64,000 bases of DNA from Cellulomonas sp. NS3 (GTDB lineage Bacteria > Actinomycetota > Actinomycetes > Actinomycetales > Cellulomonadaceae). Below the pieces are notes generated by a model. The model was not told the origin of the DNA and ran no database searches. It was given only the letters and a program-made list of their open reading frames with translations. The stretch is taken from the NCBI RefSeq assembly GCF_024757985.1, contig NZ_CP103289.1, positions 3,410,001 to 3,474,000 of the forward strand, read 5' to 3'. How positions within the stretch are numbered: position 1 is the first letter of the stretch; every line of letters starts with the position of its first letter. Position numbers and translations under genes: made by a program. Of the stretch, positions 40,193 to 48,663 are shown piece by piece.

Positions 40193-40807
40193 ATGGATCC
40201 GGCCGACGACGTGGAGCTGCGGCCGGGCTTCGGCCGGGTGCTGACGTACGGGACGTGGCTGGTGTGCGCCGCGACCGTCGTGACGACGGCGCTCGACGTC
40301 CCCGCCGAGGGCCTGCGCGTCGCCGCGCCGGCGGCCCTCGTGTCCCTCGTGGTGTGGGCGCTGTTCGGGCGCCCCGCGGTGCTCGTGACCCCGGCCGGCG
40401 TCGAGCTCCGCAACGTGCTGCGCACGGTCGAGCTCCCGTGGCCGACGATCCAGCTCGTCGACACCCGGTACGCCCTGACGCTGCGCACCGCGTACGGGAC
40501 CTACGCCGCCTGGGCGGCACCGGCCCCGAGCCGCTCGACCGCGCTGCGCGCCGGGCCCGGGGACCTCGCCCAGGTGCCCGGCTCCGCACGCGGTGCCGGC
40601 GGGGCGGTGCGCCCCGGCGACCTGCCGAGCACCCCGTCGGGCGAGGCGGCCCTCGTGGTGCGCCGGCGCTGGGAGGATCTCCGGGATGCCGGCCACCTCG
40701 ACGACCCCCGCCTCGAGCGGGAGCGACCGCGCGTGCGCTGGCACGTGCGCACGCTCGCGGCGGTCACGGTGCTGAGCGCCCTGACCTGGGTCGCGCTCTC
40801 GGCGTGA
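40193..40807 (+). CDS. PH domain-containing membrane protein (bPH_6 type)
   Basis: A 204-residue protein with two N-terminal membrane helices (about 22-60), a bacterial PH-like domain (VLVTPAGVELRNVLRTVELPW followed by IQLVDTRYALTLRT) and a C-terminal helix (residues about 186-203). It belongs to the family of the mycobacterial low-molecular-weight antigen 6. Its function is unknown. The ATG at 40193 is the second of two close ATGs. It lies on the plus strand between dppDF and dppC, both on the minus strand; only 7 bp separate its stop from the end of dppC. Confidence 0.8.
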   Translation: MDPADDVELRPGFGRVLTYGTWLVCAATVVTTALDVPAEGLRVAAPAALVSLVVWALFGRPAVLVTPAGVELRNVLRTVELPWPTIQLVDTRYALTLRTAYGTYAAWAAPAPSRSTALRAGPGDLAQVPGSARGAGGAVRPGDLPSTPSGEAALVVRRRWEDLRDAGHLDDPRLERERPRVRWHVRTLAAVTVLSALTWVALSA

Positions 40808-40814
40808 GCGCAAG

Positions 40815-41834
40815 TCAGGCCTTCGCCATCTTGCGCTTGCTCGGGATGCGGCGCTGACGCGGGTCGAAGGCGTCGCGCAGGCCGTCACCGATGAAGTTGA
40901 TGCACAGCGCGATCGACACGATGAACAGACCGGGCCACCAGAACAGCCAGGGACGCGTCGCGAACGCGCTCTGGTACTCGCTGATGAGGTTGCCGAGCGA
41001 GACGTCGGGCGGGTTGATCCCGAAGTTCAGGTAGCTGAGCGCGGTCTCGAGCAGGATCGCCGAGGCCATGACGAGCGTCGCGTTGACGATGATCACGCCG
41101 ACCGCGTTCGGCAGGATGTGCCGGAACATGATGCGGCCGTTGCTCGCGCCCGCGACGCGCGCCGCGTCGACGAACTCGCGCTCGCGCAGCGCGAGGAACT
41201 CCCCGCGCACGAGCCGCGCCATCGATGTCCACGTGACGAGCGAGAGCGCGAGGGCCAGGCCGATCGCGCTGCTGCCGCCGACGAGCCGGCCGAGGATCGC
41301 GCCGATCATGATGACCGGGATCGTGATGATCATGTCGGTGAACCGCATGAGCAGGTTGTCGAGGCGGCCGCGGAAGAACCCGGCGGCCGCGCCGACGGCG
41401 ATGCCGATCGTGGTGCTCAGGAGCCCGACGATGAACATGACGAGCAGCGACGTCTGGGTCCCGCGCATGACGCGGGCGAAGCCGTCGCGGCCGATGTTGT
41501 CCTGGCCGAACGGGTGGTCCCCGATGTGGAAGCCGCCCTGGAACCCCATCGTCGGCGCGCCGCCCGCGTTCGTGATCGGCGGCAGGTCGCTCGTCGACCA
41601 CTTCCACCAGCCCGGGACGGGTCCCCAGCCGATCGACGTCGTCGCGAGCAGGATGATGAAGAGCAGGACCGCGGCCGAGGTCATGGCCCCGCGGTGGCGC
41701 AGGAAGCGGCGCAGGACGATGCGCCCCTGCGAGAGGCCCTCGACCTCCTTGAGCTCGATCGCGTTCTCGACGTTCTCGACCGGGTCGTGGTGCCCGGTGT
41801 CGGGCTCGAGCGCGTGAGGAGGCGGCGTGGTCAT
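40815..41834 (-). CDS. Peptide ABC transporter permease, DppC type
   Basis: Inner-membrane permease, 339 residues, six membrane helices. The N-terminal cytoplasmic stretch (about 50 residues) ends GRIVLRRFLRHRGAM; the large extracytoplasmic loop contains HPFGQDNIGRDGFARVMRG, the DppC hallmark; the EAA loop is EREFVDAARVAGASNGRIMFRHILPN. The ATG overlaps the dppB stop (ATGA). It forms the channel with DppB for peptides delivered by the DppA-like lipoprotein. Confidence 0.94.
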   Translation of the reverse strand: MTTPPPHALEPDTGHHDPVENVENAIELKEVEGLSQGRIVLRRFLRHRGAMTSAAVLLFIILLATTSIGWGPVPGWWKWSTSDLPPITNAGGAPTMGFQGGFHIGDHPFGQDNIGRDGFARVMRGTQTSLLVMFIVGLLSTTIGIAVGAAAGFFRGRLDNLLMRFTDMIITIPVIMIGAILGRLVGGSSAIGLALALSLVTWTSMARLVRGEFLALREREFVDAARVAGASNGRIMFRHILPNAVGVIIVNATLVMASAILLETALSYLNFGINPPDVSLGNLISEYQSAFATRPWLFWWPGLFIVSIALCINFIGDGLRDAFDPRQRRIPSKRKMAKA

Positions 41835-43462
41835 GCGTTCACCCGGATCCTGGGGTCGAGGGCGGCGTAGACGAAGTCGACGACGATGTTGGCGAGGACG
41901 AGCAGCGAGCCCGCGACGATGAAGTAGCCCATCACGGGGTTAGCGTCCGAGGCCCGGAGCGCGGTCAGGAACATCGTCCCCATGCCGCTCCAGGCGAAGA
42001 TGCGCTCGGTGATGATCGCGCCGCCGAACAGCGCGGCGATGTCGAGCGGGACCACCGTCGCGAGCGGGATGAGCGCGTTGCGGAACGCGTGCCGCACGAT
42101 GACGACCCGCTCCGGCAGGCCCTTGGCGCGCGCGGTGCGGATGTAGTCCTGGTTCATGACCTCGAGCAGGCTCGAGCGCGAGTAGCGCGTGTAGGCCGCG
42201 AACGAGATGAGGATGAGCGCGATCGTCGGCAGCAGCAGGTGCGTGAACGTGTCGAGCGTCGAGACCCAGTAGTCGCCCTTGAGGCCGGGCGTCTGCGAGC
42301 CGATCGTCGCGATCGGGCGGTTGTTGATGCGGCTGGAGTTCGAGTAGACCTGCCAGGCGCCCATCACGCGGTCCACGAACAGGAGCGCGCCGACGCCGAT
42401 GCCGGTGATCGCGGCCGCGCGCATCGACAGCGCACGGTCGGGCCCGCCGAACAGCCAGCCGACGAGCAGCCCGGCCGCGACGGTGAGCACCGCGAGGCCG
42501 AGGATCAGCGGCGTGCTGGCCCCGGCGAACACGTACTGCAGCGGGACGTAGAGCACGACGCCGAGCACGACCATCGTCAGCGCCGAGAACAGCGCGCGAC
42601 GGTTGCGGGTCCCGGCGGTCACGACGCTCACGCCGTACGCGATCGCCGCGCCGAGCACGCCGATCACGACCGGGCCGAGCGAGGGGTCGAGCAGCCAGGC
42701 GCTCGAGGACAGGTACGCCATCGCGGCGCCCGTCGCGAGCGCGGCCGACGCGAACGTGATCGTGCGGCGGCGCGCGTCACCGGCGACGAGCGCGCTCCAC
42801 ACGGCGCCGCTCACGAGCGAGGCCCCGATGATGACCGGGACCGAGAACGTGGGGTCGCGCAGGAAGTCGTTGAAGCCGATCGCGCCCCAGGTCTTGAGGA
42901 GCACGGCGACCCAGAAGGACGGCAGCGAGTACAGGACGAACGACATCAGCGTGACGCCGTAGTCGAACCCGGTGTACTGGCGCAGCGCGCTCGAGATGCC
43001 GACGACCACGCCGAGGCCGATCGCGAGCACGGTCGAGGCGAGGACGAGCTGGAGGGTCGACGGCAGCGCCGTGGAGAGCATGGCCGTGACGGGCTGGTTC
43101 GTGATCCAGCTGGTGCCGAGGTCGCACACGCCGACGACGCAGCCGCTCGCGCCGCGCAGCCACAGCAGGTACCGGATCGCCGGCGGGGTGTCGAGGTTGA
43201 GCGCCCGGACGCGCGCCTCGATGAGCGCCTCCTTGTTCGGGGAGGTGCTCGTGCGCAGGTCCTCGAGCGGGTCGATCGAGTACGACAGGAGCATGTACAC
43301 GATGAACGTCGCGCCGATCAGGACGATGATCGACGAGATCAGGCGCCGTCCGATGAACGCGAGCATCGGTGCCCCCGCATGGAGCCGGGTGACGACTCCA
43401 GACGCCCGGGGTGGGGGCGCCGCGGACTCGATCTCGGCACGGCTCGTCACTGTGGTGGCCAT
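41831..43462 (-). CDS. Peptide ABC transporter permease, DppB type with a large internal insertion
   Basis: At 543 residues it is some 200 longer than ordinary DppB. The normal N-terminal part (helix 1 near 40-60; TALPSTLQLVLASTVLAIGLG; LMSFVLYSLPSFWVAVLLK to residue 190) and the C-terminal part (DTFTHLLLPTIALILISFAA from 404, EAA loop DYIRTARAKGLPERVVIVRH, AIITERIFAWSGMG) are standard. Between them, residues about 205-370 contain five or six additional hydrophobic segments unrelated to the family core. No frameshift is visible. The start ATG has GAGGAT upstream and a TAGAAT promoter. It is translationally coupled to dppC. Confidence 0.92.
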   Translation of the reverse strand: MATTVTSRAEIESAAPPPRASGVVTRLHAGAPMLAFIGRRLISSIIVLIGATFIVYMLLSYSIDPLEDLRTSTSPNKEALIEARVRALNLDTPPAIRYLLWLRGASGCVVGVCDLGTSWITNQPVTAMLSTALPSTLQLVLASTVLAIGLGVVVGISSALRQYTGFDYGVTLMSFVLYSLPSFWVAVLLKTWGAIGFNDFLRDPTFSVPVIIGASLVSGAVWSALVAGDARRRTITFASAALATGAAMAYLSSSAWLLDPSLGPVVIGVLGAAIAYGVSVVTAGTRNRRALFSALTMVVLGVVLYVPLQYVFAGASTPLILGLAVLTVAAGLLVGWLFGGPDRALSMRAAAITGIGVGALLFVDRVMGAWQVYSNSSRINNRPIATIGSQTPGLKGDYWVSTLDTFTHLLLPTIALILISFAAYTRYSRSSLLEVMNQDYIRTARAKGLPERVVIVRHAFRNALIPLATVVPLDIAALFGGAIITERIFAWSGMGTMFLTALRASDANPVMGYFIVAGSLLVLANIVVDFVYAALDPRIRVNA

Positions 43463-43501
43463 GGAATTCGATCCTCGCAGTTATGTCTGGTGAACTTCGC
43501 G

Positions 43502-43507
43502 ATTCTA
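43502..43507 (-). promoter_or_regulatory. -10 box TAGAAT for dppB-dppC
   Basis: TAGAAT on the minus strand, 39 nt upstream of the dppB ATG, beyond the hairpin that follows dppA. It allows permease transcription independent of dppA. Confidence 0.5.
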
Positions 43508-43587
43508 CGCGTGGCCGGTGCGGGCTGCGCAGCGCTCGGACGACGGCGTCCGAGCACCCTCGCGCGCCTGCAGGCGCCGGGCGTGCG

Positions 43588-43623
43588 GCGGGGGCACCGA
43601 GGCCGTGGCCTCGGCACCCCCGC
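43588..43623 (-). terminator. Hairpin between dppA and dppB
   Basis: Arms 43588-43604 and 43607-43623 form a 17-position stem with two central mismatches, starting 35 nt after the dppA stop. It probably limits read-through or protects the dppA mRNA. Confidence 0.6.
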
Positions 43624-43658
43624 CGTCGGACGTCGTGCTGGTCGACTCAGAGGACCGG

Positions 43659-45482
43659 TCAGGCCTCCGAGGAGACCTCCCACTCCCAGAAGTTCCAGAA
43701 GATGGTCGGGGACAGCGGGATCGTCGAGACACCCTGGAGCACGTCACGCGAGGCGACGACACCCGGGAACTGGAAGATCGTGACGCCGAACGCGGCCTCG
43801 TTGAGCTTCGTCTCGATCTGGGCGACCAGGTCGGCCTCGGCGTCGGGGTCCGTGTTGGCCCGCAGCTCCTCCCACAGCGCGTCGACCTCGGGGTCGGAGT
43901 AGCCGTAGAAGTTGTTCTGGCCACCCGTGATGAAGTTCGCCTCGGAGTTCAGGGCGAACGTGTTGGTCGACTGCCAGCCGAACAGCGCCGCGTCGTAGCC
44001 GGTGCGGTCGGTGTCGAGGCGGTCGCCCCAGTCGGTGCTGCTCGCGTTGATCACGTTGAAGCCGGCCTGGGCGGCGGAGGCCGCGATCAGCTGGAACTCG
44101 TTCTCGCGGCGGACGTTGCCCTGACCGAACATGAGACGCACGTCGACCGCGGGGACGCCGACCTCGGCGAGGAGCGCCTTGGCACCCTCGATGTCGACCT
44201 CGGCCCACAGCTCGGACTTGTTGTTGGCGACGACCTCGTCGTACGCCTCGGAGCCCGGGACGTAGATGAACGAGTCACGCGTCTCGGCGTCCGGCTGGAG
44301 CGGCTTGATGAGCTTCTCGATGATCTCCTGGCGCGGGATCGTCTTGAGGAACGCCTGGCGGACCTTGAGGGCCTTCGTCGCGTCGCCGCCGTAGGTCGCC
44401 GGGTCGAACGGGCCACCGTTGGTGACCTGCAGGTCGACGTGCTCGAACGTGCCCTCGGGCGCGCCCTCGACGTTGACGCCCTCGAGCGTGTCGAGCGTCG
44501 CGAGGACGTCGACCGAGGACTGCGGGGCGATCAGGTCGAGCTCACCGTTCTGGAGAGCGGTGACCGCGGCGAGCGGGTCCTCGTTGTAGCGGACCGTGAC
44601 CGAGTCGACCTTGGGGACCGGGCCCCAGTCGTAGTCGTCGCGCAGCTGCAGCGTGAGGTACTCGTTCTCGACGAAGTCCGTGAGGACGTACGGACCGTGA
44701 GCCAGGTACTGCAGCTCGTTGTCCGGCATCGACGTGAAGTTGAAGTCCTCGTTCCAGCTCTTCGAGAGCGGGCTCAGGGCCGCCGCGTCGTTGTTCGCGA
44801 ACGCGTCGATGACGGCCTGCTTGCCCTCCTCGGGGTCCGTGATGTCGAGGCCGAGGGCCGCGACGGCGTGGGCCGCGACGGGAGGCATGTAGAACGAGAC
44901 CTCCCAGTCGGAGCGGGGCTCGCTGTACGTGATGGTCAGCGAACGGCCGTCGTCGCCGATCTCCGGCGTGTCCGTCACGACGTTCATCGCCTCGGAGGTG
45001 CTGTTGAAGAACACCCCGGCGTCGACGACGTCCTGGTTGGTGACGTTGCCCTCCTCGTCCGTCTCCGGCGCGACGGAGTCGAACTTGTCGTTCTGGGCGC
45101 CCCAGAACAGCATCAGGTCAGCCGCGTCGACGGGCGTGCCGTCCGACCAGGTCACGCCTTCGTTGACCGTGTACTTGACCGTCAGCGGGTCCTCGGTGAC
45201 GACCTCGTAGGTCCCGAAGTCCTCGTTCTTGGCGATGTTGAGGTCGCCGTCGTAGTACCAGAACCCGTTGCCCGCCGTCATGTAGATGATGTTGGCGTTG
45301 GCCGTCGCGTTCCCGGAGGCCGTCAGGTTGTTCTGGGAGTAGAACGGCTGGTTCCACCCGACGTTGACCGAGGTGGTCTCCTCGATCTCGCTCTCGGCCG
45401 GGCCCTCGCTGGTGCACGCCGACAGCACCAGGGCGCCTGTGGCCGCTACCGCGACCACGGCGCTCGTTCGCCTGATCTTCAC
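43659..45482 (-). CDS. Peptide-binding lipoprotein, DppA/OppA type (family 5)
   Basis: Extracytoplasmic family 5 solute-binding protein, 607 residues. The signal peptide begins MKIRRTSAVVAVAATG and ends in lipobox LSAC. The mature part has GVTWSDGTPVDAADLMLFWG, YLAHGPYVLTDFVENEYLTL and VRYNEDPLAAVTALQNGELD, all typical. The GTG at 45482 is chosen because AGGAGGA lies five nt upstream and the lipoprotein signal starts there. It is transcribed towards dppB but separated from it by a hairpin and a new promoter. In mycobacteria a family 5 lipoprotein gene (lpqW) lies next to typA; this may be its counterpart by position. Confidence 0.92.
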   Translation of the reverse strand: MKIRRTSAVVAVAATGALVLSACTSEGPAESEIEETTSVNVGWNQPFYSQNNLTASGNATANANIIYMTAGNGFWYYDGDLNIAKNEDFGTYEVVTEDPLTVKYTVNEGVTWSDGTPVDAADLMLFWGAQNDKFDSVAPETDEEGNVTNQDVVDAGVFFNSTSEAMNVVTDTPEIGDDGRSLTITYSEPRSDWEVSFYMPPVAAHAVAALGLDITDPEEGKQAVIDAFANNDAAALSPLSKSWNEDFNFTSMPDNELQYLAHGPYVLTDFVENEYLTLQLRDDYDWGPVPKVDSVTVRYNEDPLAAVTALQNGELDLIAPQSSVDVLATLDTLEGVNVEGAPEGTFEHVDLQVTNGGPFDPATYGGDATKALKVRQAFLKTIPRQEIIEKLIKPLQPDAETRDSFIYVPGSEAYDEVVANNKSELWAEVDIEGAKALLAEVGVPAVDVRLMFGQGNVRRENEFQLIAASAAQAGFNVINASSTDWGDRLDTDRTGYDAALFGWQSTNTFALNSEANFITGGQNNFYGYSDPEVDALWEELRANTDPDAEADLVAQIETKLNEAAFGVTIFQFPGVVASRDVLQGVSTIPLSPTIFWNFWEWEVSSEA

Positions 45483-45926
45483 TGTTCCTCCTGAAAAGGT
45501 GGCGCACGCCTCGCTGGACGGGGGCGGCTCGACGCGGGCCGGGCCGTCCCGCACGCGGGCCGTGCTGCCGTGGGATGTGGTCACGCTAACCAAGCGACTC
45601 GCGACAAACAGGGCGCCGTTGCCCCGGACCCCCGATCGTTACCCGATTGATACTGGCCGGTAGTGTCCACTATACGAGACCAACGCCGCGGAAACATGGG
45701 AGAAACGTTCCGGACGCGCGCACGAGACACACGCGGCCGTAGGCCGGACAGCACCGTCCGCCCTGCTCAGTGGCCAGAGCACGGCCCCCAGTGTGGTAGA
45801 GAACCCGCGGTTTCGCTCGTCATGACGTCGCGCTCCGCCCCGACGGGACCCCGATCCGCCGCCGCGCCCGCCGTGTCCGTCGGCCCTCGCCGTGCCGGGC
45901 GGGCAGGACGTGGCTAGCGTCGCCGC
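45483..45926. other. 444-bp intergenic region between dppA and the YidD-like gene
   Basis: No credible gene. On the minus strand TATAGT at 45669-45674 could be a -10 box for dppA, giving a leader of about 180 nt. On the plus strand TTGATA (45647-45652) and TATACG (45671-45676), 18 nt apart, form a -35/-10 pair. A short inverted repeat TAGTG-TC-CACTA (45661-45672) overlaps both. This part has visibly lower GC content than the rest of the window. An open frame at 45663-45917 looks like random Arg/Pro/Gly-rich translation. Confidence 0.45.
45915..45920 (+). promoter_or_regulatory. Leaderless -10 box TAGCGT for the YidD-like gene
   Basis: TAGCGT, then CGCCGC (6 nt), then the ATG at 45927. Confidence 0.5.
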
Positions 45927-46205
45927 ATGACCCCCGTCTCCCGCGCCGTCGACGCGCTCATCGGCCAGTACCAGGTCCGCCTCTCGCCCGGGAAGGGCTG
46001 GTCGTGCGCGCACCGCGTCGCGCACGGCGGCGCGTCGTGCTCCGCGGCGGTGCGCGAGCTCGTCCGCGGCCGGGGGGTGGTGCGCGCGCTCCTGCCGACG
46101 GCGACCCGGTTCGTCGCGTGCTACCAGGCCGCGCGCCTCCTCATGGCGAGCGACGTGCAGGGCGTGTGCTGCTGCGGCCCGATCCCCATCCCGTTCCGCT
46201 TCTGA
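45927..46205 (+). CDS. YidD-related small protein
   Basis: A 92-residue protein with the outline of YidD (membrane protein insertion efficiency factor): IGQYQ, then LSPGKGWSC, SCS and a third Cys after LPTATRFVAC, matching the YQ-x-SP-x-C...CS...R-x4-C layout, with Cys27, Cys38 and Cys65. It differs from ordinary YidD by the sequence CAHRVAHGGASCS in place of the CRFxPTCS segment and by a C-terminal CCCGPIPIPFRF. It is far from the rpmH-rnpA-yidC locus where true yidD lies, so it is probably a paralogue. The ATG is set by the leaderless box. Confidence 0.6.
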   Translation: MTPVSRAVDALIGQYQVRLSPGKGWSCAHRVAHGGASCSAAVRELVRGRGVVRALLPTATRFVACYQAARLLMASDVQGVCCCGPIPIPFRF

Positions 46206-46278
46206 CCTCACGGTTCGGCACGGGGCGGCCGGCGCGCGCTCCGGTGGACAGCCGCCCAGGACCGGAGCAAGGTGAGGA

Positions 46279-46299
46279 GCGGCGGAAGCAGACCGCCGC
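46279..46299 (+). other. Inverted repeat upstream of the sugar ABC operon
   Basis: GCGGCGG (46279-46285) and CCGCCGC (46293-46299), 7-nt loop, in the 120-bp gap after the YidD-like gene. It could be a terminator for that gene or an operator for the sugar operon; nothing decides between them. Confidence 0.35.
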
Positions 46300-46325
46300 G
46301 TTGACCCACGACGAGGTGGTGACCG

Positions 46326-47654
46326 ATGGCGCGACTCTCCGACGTCGCGATGTCCCGGCGGCAGGTGCTCGGTCTCGGGGCGCTCGCTGCGGGAGCCGGG
46401 TTCGGCCTGAGCGCGTGCGGGTCTCCCGTGCCGCTCGCGAGCTCCGGGCCCCCGCTCGACGGCGAGTACACCGGCCCGCCGGTGCAGCTCGAGTACTGGA
46501 ACGGGTTCACGGGCGGCGACGGCCCCGCGATGCGGGAGATCGTCGCGCGGTTCAACGACAGCCAGGACCTGATCCGTGTCCGCATGAACGTCGTGCAGTG
46601 GGCGCAGTACTACCAGCGCGTCGTCGCCGCGGTGCACGCCGGCAAGGGCCCCGACATCGGGGCCATGCACGTCGAGCAGCTCGCGACCCAGGCCGCGCGG
46701 CAGACGATCGCCCCGATCACCGACATCGTCGACGAGCTCGGCGTCAGCGAGGAGGAGTACCCCACCGAGGTGTGGGAGCGTGGGATGTACGCCGGCGAGC
46801 GGTACGGCGTCCCCTTCGACGTCCACTCCCTCGCGTCCTACGCGAACCTCGACGTGCTCGAGACGAACGGGGTCCGCGGGCTGCCCGAGGCCCGCCAGGA
46901 CTTCGAGGCGAGCCTCGCGACCCTCGTCGGCGCCGGGGTGCCGAACCCGTTCTGGGTGCCGAACCGCTGGCCCGCGCACCTCATCTTCCTGTCGTTGCTC
47001 TGGCAGTTCGGGGGCGAGCCGTACTCCGAGGACGGCAGCTCCGCGACGTTCGACAGCGAGGCCGGCGTCGAGGCGCTGCAGTGGCTCGTGACCCAGATCC
47101 AGACGGGCGTGAGCCCCGAGAACGTCGCCCCCGACTCCCAGTACACCGCCTTCAAGAACGGCGAGGGCGCCTACACGTGGGACGGCATCTGGCAGATCAA
47201 CGACCTGCTCACCACCGCGCCGGACCTGCGCTGGGGACTCTCGCCCATCCCGACGATCGGTGAGCAGCCGGCCGTGTGGGCGAACTCCCACCAGCTCGTG
47301 ATGTTCAAGAGCCGCACGCCCGACGACAACCGGCTGCTCGCGACCAAGACGTTCATGCGCTACCTGGTCGAGAACTCCGAGGTCTGGTCGCAGGCCGGGA
47401 TGGTCCCCGCACGCGCGGCCGCCCGCGAGAGCGAGGAGTTCCTCGCGAGCCCGCAGGCGCCCATCGCCGAGGCGGTGCCGAGCATGCGGTTCCTGCCCTC
47501 GGTCGCCGCGATCGGGGAGGTCCAGGCGCAGACGCTCGAGGTCGGGCTCGCGAACGCGATCCTCGGGCGGCAGTCGCCGCAGGAGGCCCTCGCGGGGGCC
47601 GCGACGCAGGCGAGCCAGCTCATGCAGTCGAACCTGCGGAAGTTCGAGGGGTGA
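46326..47654 (+). CDS. Sugar ABC transporter substrate-binding lipoprotein (family 1, Tat signal)
   Basis: Extracytoplasmic family 1 solute-binding protein, 442 residues. The signal contains a twin-arginine motif (SRRQVLGLG) and lipobox LSAC, so it is probably exported folded by Tat and then lipidated; the window also has tatB. The mature part has LEYWNGFTGGDGPAMREIVARFN and GEGAYTWDGIWQIND, typical of oligosaccharide-binding proteins. The start could be ATG 46326 or ATG 46350 (MSRRQVLG); no strong ribosome-binding site decides. It is first in the operon SBP - two permeases - GH43. The GH43 enzyme points to arabino- or xylo-oligosaccharides (inference). Confidence 0.9.
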   Translation: MARLSDVAMSRRQVLGLGALAAGAGFGLSACGSPVPLASSGPPLDGEYTGPPVQLEYWNGFTGGDGPAMREIVARFNDSQDLIRVRMNVVQWAQYYQRVVAAVHAGKGPDIGAMHVEQLATQAARQTIAPITDIVDELGVSEEEYPTEVWERGMYAGERYGVPFDVHSLASYANLDVLETNGVRGLPEARQDFEASLATLVGAGVPNPFWVPNRWPAHLIFLSLLWQFGGEPYSEDGSSATFDSEAGVEALQWLVTQIQTGVSPENVAPDSQYTAFKNGEGAYTWDGIWQINDLLTTAPDLRWGLSPIPTIGEQPAVWANSHQLVMFKSRTPDDNRLLATKTFMRYLVENSEVWSQAGMVPARAAARESEEFLASPQAPIAEAVPSMRFLPSVAAIGEVQAQTLEVGLANAILGRQSPQEALAGAATQASQLMQSNLRKFEG

Positions 47655-47664
47655 GGGGGACGTC

Positions 47665-48663
47665 ATGGCCGACATCGCCGTAGGGCGCCGACAGGGCGTC
47701 GCCGCACGAGCCACCACGGACACCGCAGCACGCAGCGCGACCGCGAGCACCCACCAGCGGGACAACCGCGACGGGTGGCTCTTCCTCGCGCCGTACCTCG
47801 TGCTGTTCACCGTCTTCGTGCTCCTGCCGCTGGGCTGGGGCATCTGGATCAGCCTGCACGACTACGACTACACGCTCCCTGACAAGCCGTTCGTCGGGCT
47901 CGACAACTACTCCGGCCTGATCACGGGCGACTCGGCGTTCGCCGCGACGTTCTGGCAGGCGATGCGCGGGACCGGCATCTTCACGCTCGCGTCCGTGCCG
48001 CTCCTGCTCGTCCTGCCGCTGCTCGTCGCGCTCATGATGAACCTCAAGTTCAAGGGCCGGAACTTCTTCCGGGCGATCTACTTCGCGCCGTACGTGCTCG
48101 GCGTCGCGGTCGTCGCCGTGCTGTGGCGCTACCTGCTCGACACGAACATCGGGCTCGTGAACCAGTACCTCGGGGCTGTCGGGCTCGACTCGACGATCCC
48201 GTGGCTCACGCAGCTGCCGTGGGGCTGGGTCTCGCTCGTCGGGGTCACCGTCTGGTGGACCGTCGGGTTCAACGCCGTCATCTACCTCGCGGCGCTCCAG
48301 GACATCTCCCCCGAGCTCTACGAGGCCGCGAAGATGGACGGCGCGAGCGCGCTGCAGCGGTTCCGGAACGTCACGCTCCCCGGGCTGCGGCCCGTGCTGC
48401 TCTTCGTCACGAGCGTGACGATCATCGCGAGCGTCAACATGTTCGGCCAGAGCTTCCTCATGACGCAGGGCGGCCCGGGCACCGAGACCCGCACCGCGAT
48501 CTACCAGATCGCCGACACCGGCCTGACGAACTTCAACTCCGGGATGGCGTCGGCGATGTCGATGATCTTCACGGTGTTCCTGGCGATCGTCTCGATCCTC
48601 GTGTTCGTGCTGTTCCGCGAGCGCGAGGCCAAGCGCAGCACCACGACGGAGGGGGACGCGTGA
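47665..48663 (+). CDS. Sugar ABC transporter permease, MalF type
   Basis: Membrane permease of 332 residues and six helices after a 35-residue cytoplasmic lead. It starts at an ATG with GAGGGGGA upstream. Visible: GWLFLAPYLVLFTVFVLLPLGWG as helix 1 and the EAA loop ELYEAAKMDGASALQRFRNVTLPGL. The stop overlaps the next permease start (ATGA). It forms a heterodimeric channel with the MalG-type partner. Confidence 0.94.
   Translation: MADIAVGRRQGVAARATTDTAARSATASTHQRDNRDGWLFLAPYLVLFTVFVLLPLGWGIWISLHDYDYTLPDKPFVGLDNYSGLITGDSAFAATFWQAMRGTGIFTLASVPLLLVLPLLVALMMNLKFKGRNFFRAIYFAPYVLGVAVVAVLWRYLLDTNIGLVNQYLGAVGLDSTIPWLTQLPWGWVSLVGVTVWWTVGFNAVIYLAALQDISPELYEAAKMDGASALQRFRNVTLPGLRPVLLFVTSVTIIASVNMFGQSFLMTQGGPGTETRTAIYQIADTGLTNFNSGMASAMSMIFTVFLAIVSILVFVLFREREAKRSTTTEGDA

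Noticed and set aside
45663-45917. An 84-codon plus-strand frame upstream of the YidD-like gene
   Set aside because: No ribosome-binding site, no leaderless spacing, composition of random GC-rich translation. Treated as intergenic.
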